NCBI RefSeq assembly: GCF_014218355.1
Contig: NZ_AP023368.1
Location: forward strand, 1,182,001-1,246,000
Length of the DNA stretch: 64,000 nucleotides
Source of the DNA: Anaerocolumna chitinilytica
GTDB taxonomy: Bacteria; Bacillota; Clostridia; Lachnospirales; Lachnospiraceae
Direction: 5' to 3'
The translations under genes and the position numbers were made by a program. Below, piece after piece: positions 44,272-52,604 of this stretch; positions within the stretch are counted from its first letter, which is position 1, and each line of letters starts with the position of its first letter. The notes under the pieces were generated by a model. The model saw only the letters and a program-made list of their open reading frames with translations. It searched no databases and was not told the DNA's origin.

Positions 44272-45554
44272 AAAATGCTCTTCTTATTACGGTATCCTCC
44301 AATGACATGAAGCAGATCCGCCGTGCCAGATATATCAAGTTTCAGCAATGTACCATGCCATATCTGGCTTCCTTCTTCCCGAAAGACTGGAATGTGCTTC
44401 ACATTGACGAAGAAGAGGAGCAGATACCCTATGAGAAGTCCTTTGACCTTGTCGGGCTGACCTTTCATACACCCTGCAGCAAACATGCTTATGAAATAGC
44501 AGCGAGATTCCGTTTGAGGGGAATAACGGTTATTATGGGCGGCTCTCATGTTACGCTCTGCCCGGAGGAAGCGGAACAACAGGCGGATTGTATTTTTGTG
44601 GGCGAAGCTGAGAACACGCTTCCGGTCTTCTTCACTGATTTTGAAAAGGGGAAGCTCAGGAAACGGTATGAAAGCAATGAAGCAGTAGATATGTCAAAGA
44701 TTCCGTTGCTTACAACAGAGCATTTTCACCGGCATGATCATGCAGCCGGAACAATGTTCGCTTCAAGAGGATGCCCCAATAATTGCGAATTCTGTGCTGT
44801 TTCCTGTATGTATCAGCACAAATTCAGAATGCGTCCTCCGTCTGAGGTTGCACGTGACTTTGCGCAGTTTAAAGGAAAAGTCGTAGTATTTTGGGATGAC
44901 AACATCTGTGCGGATATGGCATATGCGAAAGAAATCTGTAAGGCGATAACGCCATATAAAAAGTGGTGGACGAGTCAGGCAAGTATAAAAGCCGGAGAGG
45001 ATGATGAGTTTTTAGAGCTTGCCTATAAGAGCGGCTGCCGTCATCTTTTCATAGGTTTTGAGAGTATATCCCAAATGTCGCTGGATTTGGCAAAGAAAGA
45101 ATTTAATCAGGTCGAGCGGTATAAAGAGATAATCAAAAACATTCATAACCACGGTATCTCGGTTCAGGCGGGGATTGTCTTTGGCTTTGATTGTGATACC
45201 AGGGATGTATTTGACAGAACACTGGAATTTCTGATAGAGAACGGTGTCCAGAATGCCACCTTTAATATCCTGACACCTTATCCGGGAACCCCATTGTTTG
45301 ACCGTTTGAAATCCGAAGGACGAATCCTAACCGAAGACTGGACTAAATATAACTCCCGTACGGATGTTGTTTTCACTCCAAAGCATATGACAACCCAGGA
45401 GCTTTTAGAGGGTTTTAACTATGTGAACCGCGAATTCTACAGATTGCCACATATTCTAAAACGCCTGAATCATTCACATACCGGCTTGTTCTGGACTCTT
45501 CCCCTGAATATTATTTATTGGTGGCTGCTTAAAACAAAAAGAACCAATCTTTAG
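44268..45554 (+). CDS. B12-binding-domain-type radical SAM protein
   Basis: A 428-aa protein. Residues 1-135 form a Rossmann-like B12-binding-type domain (FDLVGLTFHTP, IMGGSHVTLCPEEA, FVGEAE) without the DxHxxG lower-ligand motif, as in base-off members. The SAM core has C169, C173, C176 in RGCPNNCEFC, and later TFNILTPYPGTPLF. The C-terminal 70 residues contain a hydrophobic segment (FWTLPLNIIYWWLL) that could contact the membrane. This class includes methyltransferases and lipid-modifying enzymes; the reaction here is unknown. ATG 44268 overlaps the XRE stop. Confidence 0.88.
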   Translation: MKNALLITVSSNDMKQIRRARYIKFQQCTMPYLASFFPKDWNVLHIDEEEEQIPYEKSFDLVGLTFHTPCSKHAYEIAARFRLRGITVIMGGSHVTLCPEEAEQQADCIFVGEAENTLPVFFTDFEKGKLRKRYESNEAVDMSKIPLLTTEHFHRHDHAAGTMFASRGCPNNCEFCAVSCMYQHKFRMRPPSEVARDFAQFKGKVVVFWDDNICADMAYAKEICKAITPYKKWWTSQASIKAGEDDEFLELAYKSGCRHLFIGFESISQMSLDLAKKEFNQVERYKEIIKNIHNHGISVQAGIVFGFDCDTRDVFDRTLEFLIENGVQNATFNILTPYPGTPLFDRLKSEGRILTEDWTKYNSRTDVVFTPKHMTTQELLEGFNYVNREFYRLPHILKRLNHSHTGLFWTLPLNIIYWWLLKTKRTNL

Positions 45555-45586
45555 GCAATGAACTCCTAAGCCGCCTAAAGATTGGT
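45543..45586. terminator. bidirectional terminator between convergent genes
   Basis: ACCAATCTTTAGGC pairs perfectly with GCCTAAAGATTGGT across a 16-base loop. The left arm includes the stop of the radical SAM gene. The minus strand is followed by TTCTTTTTG. Confidence 0.8.
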
Positions 45587-45591
45587 AAACT

Positions 45592-46491
45592 TCATTGGTC
45601 TGCTTTATCTGTTACGGATTCCAAGCTTACACCCTGACTTTTCAGATGAAAAACAATCTGTTTTTTGTAAGAGAGGAAAAAACTTCCCTGACAAAGATGA
45701 GACTCTTTTATAACACGGTTCATTTTCCCCTTCGTAGGAGCTGCCAGGTTATAAGCGGAAGGGGAAGAAGTATCTTTTATCCGTATCCGGAAGAAATAAT
45801 CTCCCTGCCGTAGTATGATAAGAGTTGGTGTTGCTTTTAGTATCTTTACTCCCAGATAAGTAGCCAATCGGTACTCTCTGTTTCTGTAATGAATGGCACA
45901 GATACAGCCGGTAAAATGACTGCCCCAAAGAGGAATACGGGCTATGGAGACCATTACAGAGCAGATATCCTCCGTGAAATCATTGCAGTGGAGCCAAAGA
46001 TAAGAACTTGGAAAAGAGTGTCCCCAATCTTTCTCAATATAGCCAATACCTTTATGAAAGGGCAGCAGGTTACCGTTATAAGTGAGATTTCCGGAAAGAG
46101 AGTGGGACATGCTGATTACATTATGCTTACACTCCATACCGGGAAAATAGCGAAAGACTCCCATAATATTATAGGCTATCGGATGAAGCTTATGATACAG
46201 AATAATACCTTTTAGTGTAAGTTCCTCTGTATGAATGTCAATCATAATACCTTCTTTGGTAAAGACGTTATTACCCAACCTTATATAACTGGATTTTCGG
46301 TCAATAAAGCATTCTTCTAAAGGAAAAGTCAGCTGATAGGATTTTTCTCCTGCGATAATCTGAAGAAAGGGAGTGATACTTTTTCCTTTCTCGCGGTTTA
46401 TGCCGGGGATAAAGGCAAGTACTTTGTTATCCTGCTGATGTTTAAAATACCAGCCCTCAAAGTATGGTCTCTGCTTCAGGAGATTCTTCAT
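45592..46491 (-). CDS. tocopherol cyclase family-like protein
   Basis: A 299-aa protein. The N-terminal PYFEGWYFKHQ and the central IEKDWGHSFPSSYLWLHCNDF are the hallmark motifs of the tocopherol-cyclase-like family (PF14249), a two-domain beta-barrel fold. Plant members cyclise prenylquinones. Bacterial homologues in anaerobes are uncharacterised, and tocopherol synthesis is not expected here. Its start overlaps the Rieske-FAD oxidoreductase by 35 bases, so the two are translationally coupled. Confidence 0.85.
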   Translation of the reverse strand: MKNLLKQRPYFEGWYFKHQQDNKVLAFIPGINREKGKSITPFLQIIAGEKSYQLTFPLEECFIDRKSSYIRLGNNVFTKEGIMIDIHTEELTLKGIILYHKLHPIAYNIMGVFRYFPGMECKHNVISMSHSLSGNLTYNGNLLPFHKGIGYIEKDWGHSFPSSYLWLHCNDFTEDICSVMVSIARIPLWGSHFTGCICAIHYRNREYRLATYLGVKILKATPTLIILRQGDYFFRIRIKDTSSPSAYNLAAPTKGKMNRVIKESHLCQGSFFLSYKKQIVFHLKSQGVSLESVTDKADQ

Positions 46492-47950
46492 GAAATTCCC
46501 TCCTCGTTATGGGTTCTCCGGCCGGTTCGTCTAGGAGTGTTCCATCATAATTAAATCGTGAGCCATGGCAGGGGCAATCCCAGGTTTCTTCCTCCTCATT
46601 CCATTCCAGCTGACAGCCAAGATGGGTACACTTAGGATCAACTGCAAATATCTGATTTTCTTTCGTTTTATAGATTCCTACCTTTTCACCTTCTAATTCA
46701 ATAACTCTGCCGCTTCCCGGATTAATAGCAGACAAATCCTGAGGTACCGGTTTTAATTTCTTTAGAACTAGTCCAACTGCGCTGTGTTTCGTTTCATCCA
46801 GAAGACTTGTAATAGAAGCTGTTAACTTAAAACGCTGAGGCGTGAACACTTGCTCGTAGGGATTTTCTTTACCGGTAATCATATCGCTAAGCAAATTAGC
46901 GGCTACCATTGAGGTGGTCATACCCCATTTATGAAAACCTGTGGCAATGTACCAGTTGGGAGTCTGGTCTGAAAACTGCCCGATATAAGGAACACCGTCT
47001 AATGTTTGGCAGTCCTGAGCAGACCAACTATACTTCTCTTCCGCTTCAGGGAAATACTGCTTGGCATATGTTCTGAGAGAATCATATTGTCCGCCTGTCT
47101 TATTTTCACCAGTTCTGTGTCCGCCCCCACCCAGGATCAGCATGTCCTCAAAGCGTCTAAATGAATAACCGTCTTTTTTATCTTCCTTATAAGTACCATC
47201 AAGGGAATAAGGAGTTTTAAGTGCAAGACAGTAGGAACGCTCCTGGTGCATCCTGGCAAAGTAATAACCTGGGGTAATCAGGAAGGGGTAGTGGGAGGTC
47301 AATATAATATGCTTTGCTTTTACCTTTCCTTCTTTTGTTATAACAGTATCTTTTTCTATCCCGATTACCCTGGAATTCTCGTAAATTGTCAGAGATTTTG
47401 CCAATACAGACAAGAATTCAAGGGGATGAAATTGCGCCTGCTCCGGAAAGCGTACAGCACCTTTTACAGGAAAGGGAAGGGATGTTTTATCAGTAAAGCT
47501 CGCAAGAATTCCACATTCCTTCGCTGCTTCAACTTCTCGTTCAATCGAAAGAAGGTCATCCGTACTATACACATAAGCCGGAAGCTTCTCAAAGTGGCAG
47601 GAGATTCCATTGTCTTTAATAAGAGAGGCATATTGAGAAATCGCCTCTTCGTTTGCCGATGCGTAAAGGCTGGCTTTTTCTTTTCCGAAATCCTTTATTA
47701 ATTGATCATACATTAACCCGTGAAGGGAAGTTATTTTAGCGGTTGTATGTCTGGTCTGTCCGGAAGCGGTACGCCCTGATTCCAGTAAGATACAGTCAAT
47801 TCCTTTTTTCTTTAGCATATGGGCGGTGAGAATACCAGTTATTCCGGCTCCGATAATTACTGCCTCTGCGGTGCCTTCCCCTTTCCATTGTGGTCTCTCT
47901 TCGAAGAATGCGCCATTTTCCCAGATAGATAAATAACGATTACTTGGCAT
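46457..47950 (-). CDS. FAD-dependent oxidoreductase with C-terminal Rieske domain
   Basis: A 497-aa fusion. The N-terminal DAO-type flavoprotein has the dinucleotide motif VIIGAGITGILTAHML (about 32-47) and RHTTAKIT. The C-terminal Rieske [2Fe-2S] domain (about 400-490) carries CTHLGC and CPCHGS with all four ligands. This YhfW-like arrangement occurs in Firmicutes; the substrate is unknown. It is the first gene of a two-gene unit with the tocopherol-cyclase-like gene. The start at 47950 is supported by AAAGGA. Confidence 0.9.
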   Translation of the reverse strand: MPSNRYLSIWENGAFFEERPQWKGEGTAEAVIIGAGITGILTAHMLKKKGIDCILLESGRTASGQTRHTTAKITSLHGLMYDQLIKDFGKEKASLYASANEEAISQYASLIKDNGISCHFEKLPAYVYSTDDLLSIEREVEAAKECGILASFTDKTSLPFPVKGAVRFPEQAQFHPLEFLSVLAKSLTIYENSRVIGIEKDTVITKEGKVKAKHIILTSHYPFLITPGYYFARMHQERSYCLALKTPYSLDGTYKEDKKDGYSFRRFEDMLILGGGGHRTGENKTGGQYDSLRTYAKQYFPEAEEKYSWSAQDCQTLDGVPYIGQFSDQTPNWYIATGFHKWGMTTSMVAANLLSDMITGKENPYEQVFTPQRFKLTASITSLLDETKHSAVGLVLKKLKPVPQDLSAINPGSGRVIELEGEKVGIYKTKENQIFAVDPKCTHLGCQLEWNEEEETWDCPCHGSRFNYDGTLLDEPAGEPITRREFHEESPEAETIL

Positions 47951-48055
47951 GATATTATCCTTTCAGGTATGATATTATAATAATACTTATAGGTTAAGTT
48001 TTCCTTTTTTGTAAATTATTAAACATCAGACAGCGATTAAAAGAATAATAAACAA

Positions 48056-48125
48056 AAAGCTTCATGATTTTATGTTAGATTACACAAAAGATTGTGTAAT
48101 GTATAACGTAAAGTCATGAAGCTTT
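48056..48125 (-). terminator. terminator after the DUF3887 gene
   Basis: AAAGCTTCATGA pairs with TCATGAAGCTTT around a second perfect stem (ATTACACA-AAAGAT-TGTGTAAT). On the minus strand T residues follow. Confidence 0.8.
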
Positions 48126-48142
48126 GGTTATAGCAAAAGGCT

Positions 48143-48556
48143 TTATTTCATATACAATCCGATTAGTTTCATATCCGTATCAAAAGATATGGTAAAGGTT
48201 ACTTTCTTTTTTTCATATTTCGCAATTATAATGGCTACGGCACTGTCTTCTTTGGTGGATTTGATCTTTTGCCCTAAGATGGTTGTGCTCTTATATTCGC
48301 TGAATTTACCGGCACTGCCATATGTTTTTTCCACAGCATCTTTTAGGGTATCAGCAGATAAATCTTTTTGCAGGTCCTCCCGAAACATATTTGTTACACT
48401 TTGGTAATCAGCATTATTGAGATATTCTATTACTTGCTTTGCTGATTTTTCAACAGTATCCTTATCAAAAGAATCGGATAATTTGGTAGAGGAACATCCA
48501 CCTAAAAGAGTAGTAGTCATAGCTGCCATTAAGAGTAACACAATTAACTTTTTCAT
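48143..48556 (-). CDS. DUF3887 lipoprotein
   Basis: A 137-aa lipoprotein: signal peptide with lipobox LGGC (C20), then a DUF3887 domain of a cystatin/NTF2-like shape (YLNNADYQSVTNMFREDLQ ... VTFTISFDTDMKLIGLYMK). It is the last gene of a four-gene unit with a LytTR two-component system and a YhfC protease. AGGTTTG before the ATG is a weak ribosome binding site. Function unknown; it may be an extracellular sensor or substrate of the coupled protease. Confidence 0.82.
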   Translation of the reverse strand: MKKLIVLLLMAAMTTTLLGGCSSTKLSDSFDKDTVEKSAKQVIEYLNNADYQSVTNMFREDLQKDLSADTLKDAVEKTYGSAGKFSEYKSTTILGQKIKSTKEDSAVAIIIAKYEKKKVTFTISFDTDMKLIGLYMK

Positions 48557-48562
48557 AAAATA

Positions 48563-49327
48563 TCAAACCTCCATTTTAGATTTATATTCTAGATTTGTCT
48601 CCTTTTTGCGCTTAAATAGCCATAATCCCAAGGAAAGTACAAGAAAGGAGCTTATCATAATAACAGTTTCGAGACCAAGGGTTCCTACGTGATAGGCTGC
48701 GGGGAGAATTACACTTGTGCCGTCTATTAGTCCATGCAAAAGAATTGCCAGTGCGAGGAAGCGAATAGGTTTATTTACCTTGATTCCATACAGTATTACT
48801 AAGGTCGCACCTATATGGAAGGAGATAGCAAAAACTCTTTCAATACCTCCGGTCAAAATAGTTAAATATCCGCTGCCTGATAAATCAAGGTTACCGAGAG
48901 GGTACAATATCATTGCAGCCAGACTGTTAATACCGACAAGAAGCATCGCTTCAATTCCGCCATGACCAAGACCGAAAGCCAGTCCGTCCCCTAATCTGGT
49001 GCGATTAGGTAGAAAATATTTTAAGCAGATGAACCGGGCGGTTTCTTCAAAGATTCCCGCGCTTATTCCTAAGAATAATCCGTAAGCATAGGTATTCACC
49101 TGCAAAGTTAAAAACCATTTAAAATTAGGTAATACAAACTGCAGTAAAGGAATTCTTATTAGTATCTGACTTACAAAAAAGGCAGCCATACCGAATAGAA
49201 AAGGACGGATGACAAACTCAGCTCTTTTGCGAAGCAGCAGTAAGCCGATAATTGGAATTCCAAAGCATATAAGGGCATTAAACAGCAAGCATAATTCTTG
49301 TAATAAAATATTGTTCACCCCATTCAT
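48563..49327 (-). CDS. YhfC family intramembrane metalloprotease-like protein
   Basis: A 254-aa protein with about seven to eight membrane helices. Conserved polar motifs within the membrane are GIFEETARFICL, GLGHGGIEA and AISFHIGAT plus LLHGLIDG, the glutamate/histidine pattern of YhfC/CPBP-type intramembrane proteases. It overlaps the upstream histidine kinase by 50 bases and precedes the DUF3887 lipoprotein by six, so expression is coupled. A role in regulated cleavage of a membrane protein is inference. Confidence 0.85.
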   Translation of the reverse strand: MNGVNNILLQELCLLFNALICFGIPIIGLLLLRKRAEFVIRPFLFGMAAFFVSQILIRIPLLQFVLPNFKWFLTLQVNTYAYGLFLGISAGIFEETARFICLKYFLPNRTRLGDGLAFGLGHGGIEAMLLVGINSLAAMILYPLGNLDLSGSGYLTILTGGIERVFAISFHIGATLVILYGIKVNKPIRFLALAILLHGLIDGTSVILPAAYHVGTLGLETVIMISSFLVLSLGLWLFKRKKETNLEYKSKMEV

Positions 49328-50567
49328 ATTGAATATCTCCTTTATAATCTTTTACCACTCTTGTAACATTTTTTAGTCCAAGTCCCTCGTGCATTTCTTT
49401 GTTCGATCTAAATGTGTCTCCCTGTTTTACCGGAGGAAGAGTTGCTGAGTTTTTCAGGATGATTGAGATAAAATCATGCACCATGGCAACACGGAGAATA
49501 ATTTGCTTTTCGCTGCTGGATGCAGCGGCTTCTATGGCATTATCAAGTATATTTGCGAAGAGGGTTGTGATATCCACATCCCGAATAAAGTGAAGATCAA
49601 CCATGGATATTTTAATATCGGGTTTCATGCCAAGAGCCTCCATGGTTTGCACTTTATCATTTAAAATGATATTGAGTATCTTGTTGTCAGTGTAATATTT
49701 CTGCCCAAGCTGATTTAACATGGTATGGATATCCTTGGCGTACTGACAGCCTTCCTCGTTCTTTTGGTCTTCATATAGATGTTCCATAGCTTGTATATGA
49801 TTTCGGATATCATGAATAAGCTTTCTGGTATTATCATATTTCTGCTCCAGAGTTGAGTAATAACCGGCTTGAATCACTTCCTGCTGGCGAAAGAGATTAA
49901 GTTCATTCTCCAAATGATTATTTTTGGTTATGATATCGAAAACGCTGGTAAAGTAAATATTGAGAGCTAACAACAATAAAATATTCAACAGCAGGAGAAG
50001 TAAAATTTCTTCTGAAATATATACCTGAAGAAAGAATATCATAGAAAGAAGATTGATGATGCTAAAGACCGGAAGAACAAAGGAACTGGCCATCTGCTTC
50101 CAGGTAATCTGATAATGATGCCTTCTTCGTATGATAGCTGTCAATATCTTTAAAATGATAAATTCAATAAAACGTACAGTAATCAGAAAGGTTATATAAT
50201 AAGCCTGCCCGCTTACAAAATATAGTATATTGTGCTGGAACAACAGTGAGAGAAGCATCATAGACAGAATATCCGTCAGATACTCTGCAACTACAAATCC
50301 GGTGTAATAGACAATATACAGGCGAAGGTTATTATACAGGTAATGGCCAATTACCGGAATGATTAAAAGAATAAGAAGGTTGATGATACCGTTGCCAAGT
50401 AAGGAAAAGGCAATGGATATGGTAATATAGCCAGCAACAATCAGATTCTTTTTCAGTTTCCCTGTGGTAATATTGGTGCCGATCCGCTCCATGCAGAAAA
50501 ATATGGCATAAAGAATGAAAATACTGCCAAGCAGAGGTAGAATAGTGTAAATTATAGTGCTCGTCAT
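49278..50567 (-). CDS. GHKL-type sensor histidine kinase (AgrC-like)
   Basis: A 429-aa kinase. Six to seven membrane helices occupy residues 1-210, without an extracellular sensor domain. A coiled linker follows, then the phospho-accepting histidine in KLIHDIRNHIQ (about 255), and a GHKL ATPase with NILDNAIEAA and GLGLKNV. This is the peptide/small-ligand-sensing Agr-type layout. The response regulator upstream overlaps by four bases. No AgrB/AgrD pheromone genes are nearby. Confidence 0.92.
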   Translation of the reverse strand: MTSTIIYTILPLLGSIFILYAIFFCMERIGTNITTGKLKKNLIVAGYITISIAFSLLGNGIINLLILLIIPVIGHYLYNNLRLYIVYYTGFVVAEYLTDILSMMLLSLLFQHNILYFVSGQAYYITFLITVRFIEFIILKILTAIIRRRHHYQITWKQMASSFVLPVFSIINLLSMIFFLQVYISEEILLLLLLNILLLLALNIYFTSVFDIITKNNHLENELNLFRQQEVIQAGYYSTLEQKYDNTRKLIHDIRNHIQAMEHLYEDQKNEEGCQYAKDIHTMLNQLGQKYYTDNKILNIILNDKVQTMEALGMKPDIKISMVDLHFIRDVDITTLFANILDNAIEAAASSSEKQIILRVAMVHDFISIILKNSATLPPVKQGDTFRSNKEMHEGLGLKNVTRVVKDYKGDIQYEWGEQYFITRIMLAV

Positions 50568-51274
50568 AAGGTCAGATTCATTCCTTCCGATAGGTAATGG
50601 TTTAAGGCTCTTCGAAATTCCATTGATTTTTTCTGGGACAACGGAATCGTTAGTCCATTTATAAGATAGATATCATATCCTTTAATGTTCTTAACAGAGT
50701 ACAGATTTACAACAAAACTTTTATGGGGCATATAAAACCCTTTATCACTAAGCTCACCAGCCAGATCTGTAATCTTGCATTTGAGAATGTAAGTATCTGT
50801 ATGGGTACGCAGATAGACCTTACGGCACTGATATTCAAAGTAAAGAATATCCTTTGAATTTACCCGAAGAATACCCTCTGAGGTATTAAACTCCAGCAAA
50901 GAATCAGCAGCAGGCTGCATATATTCAAATACTTCCTCCAATTGTTTATACAGCTCTTCTCTGCTCAAAGGTTTCAGAAGATAAGCAAAGGCATGGACGG
51001 CAAAGGCAAACGTAGTATAATCACTGTAATTGGTTACATAGATTATTTTAACTGATTTATCCTTTTGCCTGATTAAACGGGCTGTTTCTATTCCATTTGT
51101 CTCGGGCATGTCAATATCTAGCAGTATTATTTCATAGTTATGTTCACTAAGAAGTAAATCCTCGCCTCGTGTAAATTCATCAATGGTAAAAGCTGCTCCC
51201 GGGTATTCATTTAATAATAACTTCGTCTGTTGTAAGACTGCTGTTTCATCATCACAGATTGCAATTCGAATCAT
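50564..51274 (-). CDS. LytTR family response regulator
   Basis: A 236-aa regulator: receiver domain with D8, D9, phospho-acceptor D53 (LLDIDMP) and the conserved lysine in YLLKPLS (about 104), then a LytTR DNA-binding domain (about 135-230) with PHKSFVVNL. First gene of a unit RR - kinase - YhfC - DUF3887. AGGGAG before ATG 51274 fits. Targets are unknown; the operon itself is the likeliest. Confidence 0.94.
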   Translation of the reverse strand: MIRIAICDDETAVLQQTKLLLNEYPGAAFTIDEFTRGEDLLLSEHNYEIILLDIDMPETNGIETARLIRQKDKSVKIIYVTNYSDYTTFAFAVHAFAYLLKPLSREELYKQLEEVFEYMQPAADSLLEFNTSEGILRVNSKDILYFEYQCRKVYLRTHTDTYILKCKITDLAGELSDKGFYMPHKSFVVNLYSVKNIKGYDIYLINGLTIPLSQKKSMEFRRALNHYLSEGMNLTL

Positions 51275-51599
51275 TGTACTCCCTCAATAATCCTGTTTAT
51301 GTAGGCGCCATAAGCACATTATAGTAGAACATATGTAAATTACAATACCGATTACATAAGGTAAGGTATTTTGTGCGTAACGTATGGCTGTTACTATATG
51401 TTTTGTTTATTTTAGCATTTGAAAAGGTAAAATTCAAATCCTAAGAGTGCACTTGACTTTGAAAGGTTTTAATTTATAATGAAAGAAGTGTTTCGGGACA
51501 TATAGGAGCATGTAGTATTCTGAAATATTCTGTATTATGAGAATGCTTTACTGATTATAGGATTGTATAGAAAAACATAAGAAAAGACAGGTAAATAAC
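51275..51599. other. divergent intergenic region
   Basis: 325 AT-rich bases between the LytTR regulator and the TSUP permease. A plus-strand promoter lies at 51453-51480. LytTR-type direct repeats could not be confirmed by eye. No gene is supported. Confidence 0.5.
51453..51480 (+). promoter_or_regulatory. predicted promoter of the TSUP permease
   Basis: TTGACT (51453-51458), a 16-base spacer and TATAAT (51475-51480). Confidence 0.65.
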
Positions 51600-52355
51600 A
51601 TGGATATCAATATAACAATCTTTCTCATAGTCTGCCCGCTGGTCTTTCTGGCAGGAGTGATAGACTCCATCGCAGGAGGAGGCGGTTTAATCTCTCTTCC
51701 GGCATATTTGATTGCAGGAGTACCACCCCACTTTGCGCTGGGCACAAACAAGCTGTCCTCCTGTATTGGAACTTTTGCTTCGACAGCAAGGTACATAAAA
51801 AATAAGTCTGTTAATTATAAAATAGCTATGGTTTCCGTTGTATTAGCTCTCACCGGTTCCTTTCTTGGAGCGAATCTCGCACTAAGGGTAAGTGAAAGTA
51901 TAATTAAGAATTTGCTGTTGTTTATACTTCCCTTTACGGCAATTTTCGTGCTGAAAAATAAAAAGGACAGGGATGCTGCAAAAATAATATCAGAAAGGAA
52001 AGCTTTTCTGATAGCCTGTGCTGCTTCTTTGATTATTTCTGTATATGATGGCTTTTATGGCCCGGGAACGGGCACATTTTTACTGCTTAGTTATACGTCA
52101 TTGGCAGGAATGGATATAAAAACAGCATCCGGGAATACAAAGGTGGTCAACCTGTCTTCCAATATTGCAGCATTGATTACCTTTCTTATACATGGAAAGT
52201 TGGTACTGATATTAGGCCTTACGGCAGCGGTGTTCAGCATTGCCGGTCATTATATCGGTTCCGGGCTGGTATTAAAAAGAGGCTATAAGATTGTAAAACC
52301 AATTATGGTGCTGGTGCTGGCTTTATTGTTTGTAACCCTGTTGATTGAAAGATAA
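51600..52355 (+). CDS. sulfite exporter TauE/SafE (TSUP) family permease
   Basis: A 251-aa membrane protein with about seven to eight helices in two homologous halves. Signatures are VIDSIAGGGGLISLPAYL, LGTNKLSSCIGTF and, in the second half, GPGTGTFLL and ASGNTKVVNLSSN. Substrates in the family are small organic or sulfur anions; here unknown. The ribosome binding site is weak (GACAGG). Confidence 0.9.
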   Translation: MDINITIFLIVCPLVFLAGVIDSIAGGGGLISLPAYLIAGVPPHFALGTNKLSSCIGTFASTARYIKNKSVNYKIAMVSVVLALTGSFLGANLALRVSESIIKNLLLFILPFTAIFVLKNKKDRDAAKIISERKAFLIACAASLIISVYDGFYGPGTGTFLLLSYTSLAGMDIKTASGNTKVVNLSSNIAALITFLIHGKLVLILGLTAAVFSIAGHYIGSGLVLKRGYKIVKPIMVLVLALLFVTLLIER

Positions 52356-52364
52356 AAATTTAAG

Positions 52365-52486
52365 TAACAAAGAATGCTAGAAAGAAAAAAGTGTAAGAAA
52401 CCAAGAGTGTCTGAAAGATAAAAGTGTAAGAAACCAAGAGTGTCAGAAAGAAAAAAGTGTAAGAAACAAAGAATGCTAGAAATATT
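52365..52486. repeat. 33-bp tandem repeat, about four units
   Basis: Units begin at 52365, 52394, 52427 and 52460. The two central 33-base units (TAAGAAACCAAGAGTGTC... ending in AAAAGTG) differ at few positions. The outer two are partial and share an AAAGAATGCTAGAAA variant. It is non-coding and lies between the TSUP gene and its terminator. Confidence 0.8.
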
Positions 52487-52520
52487 AAATAATGATACAA
52501 ACCAATCACATTAGAAAGAT

Positions 52521-52586
52521 AAAAACTTCCATAAATTTAGGATGATGATATAGCAATTTCATCCTGAATTTACGGAAGTTTTTTGT
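52521..52586. terminator. bidirectional terminator between TSUP and YitT genes
   Basis: AAAACTTCC/GGAAGTTTT outside, AAATT/AATTT and AGGATGA/TCATCCT inside, flanked by A and T runs. Confidence 0.88.
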
Positions 52587-52604
52587 TATAACTTATCTAT
52601 TAGG

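Noticed and set aside
45889..46215. 108-codon plus-strand ORF opposite the tocopherol-cyclase-like gene
   Set aside because: Antisense to the conserved WGHSFPSSY region; no ribosome binding site.
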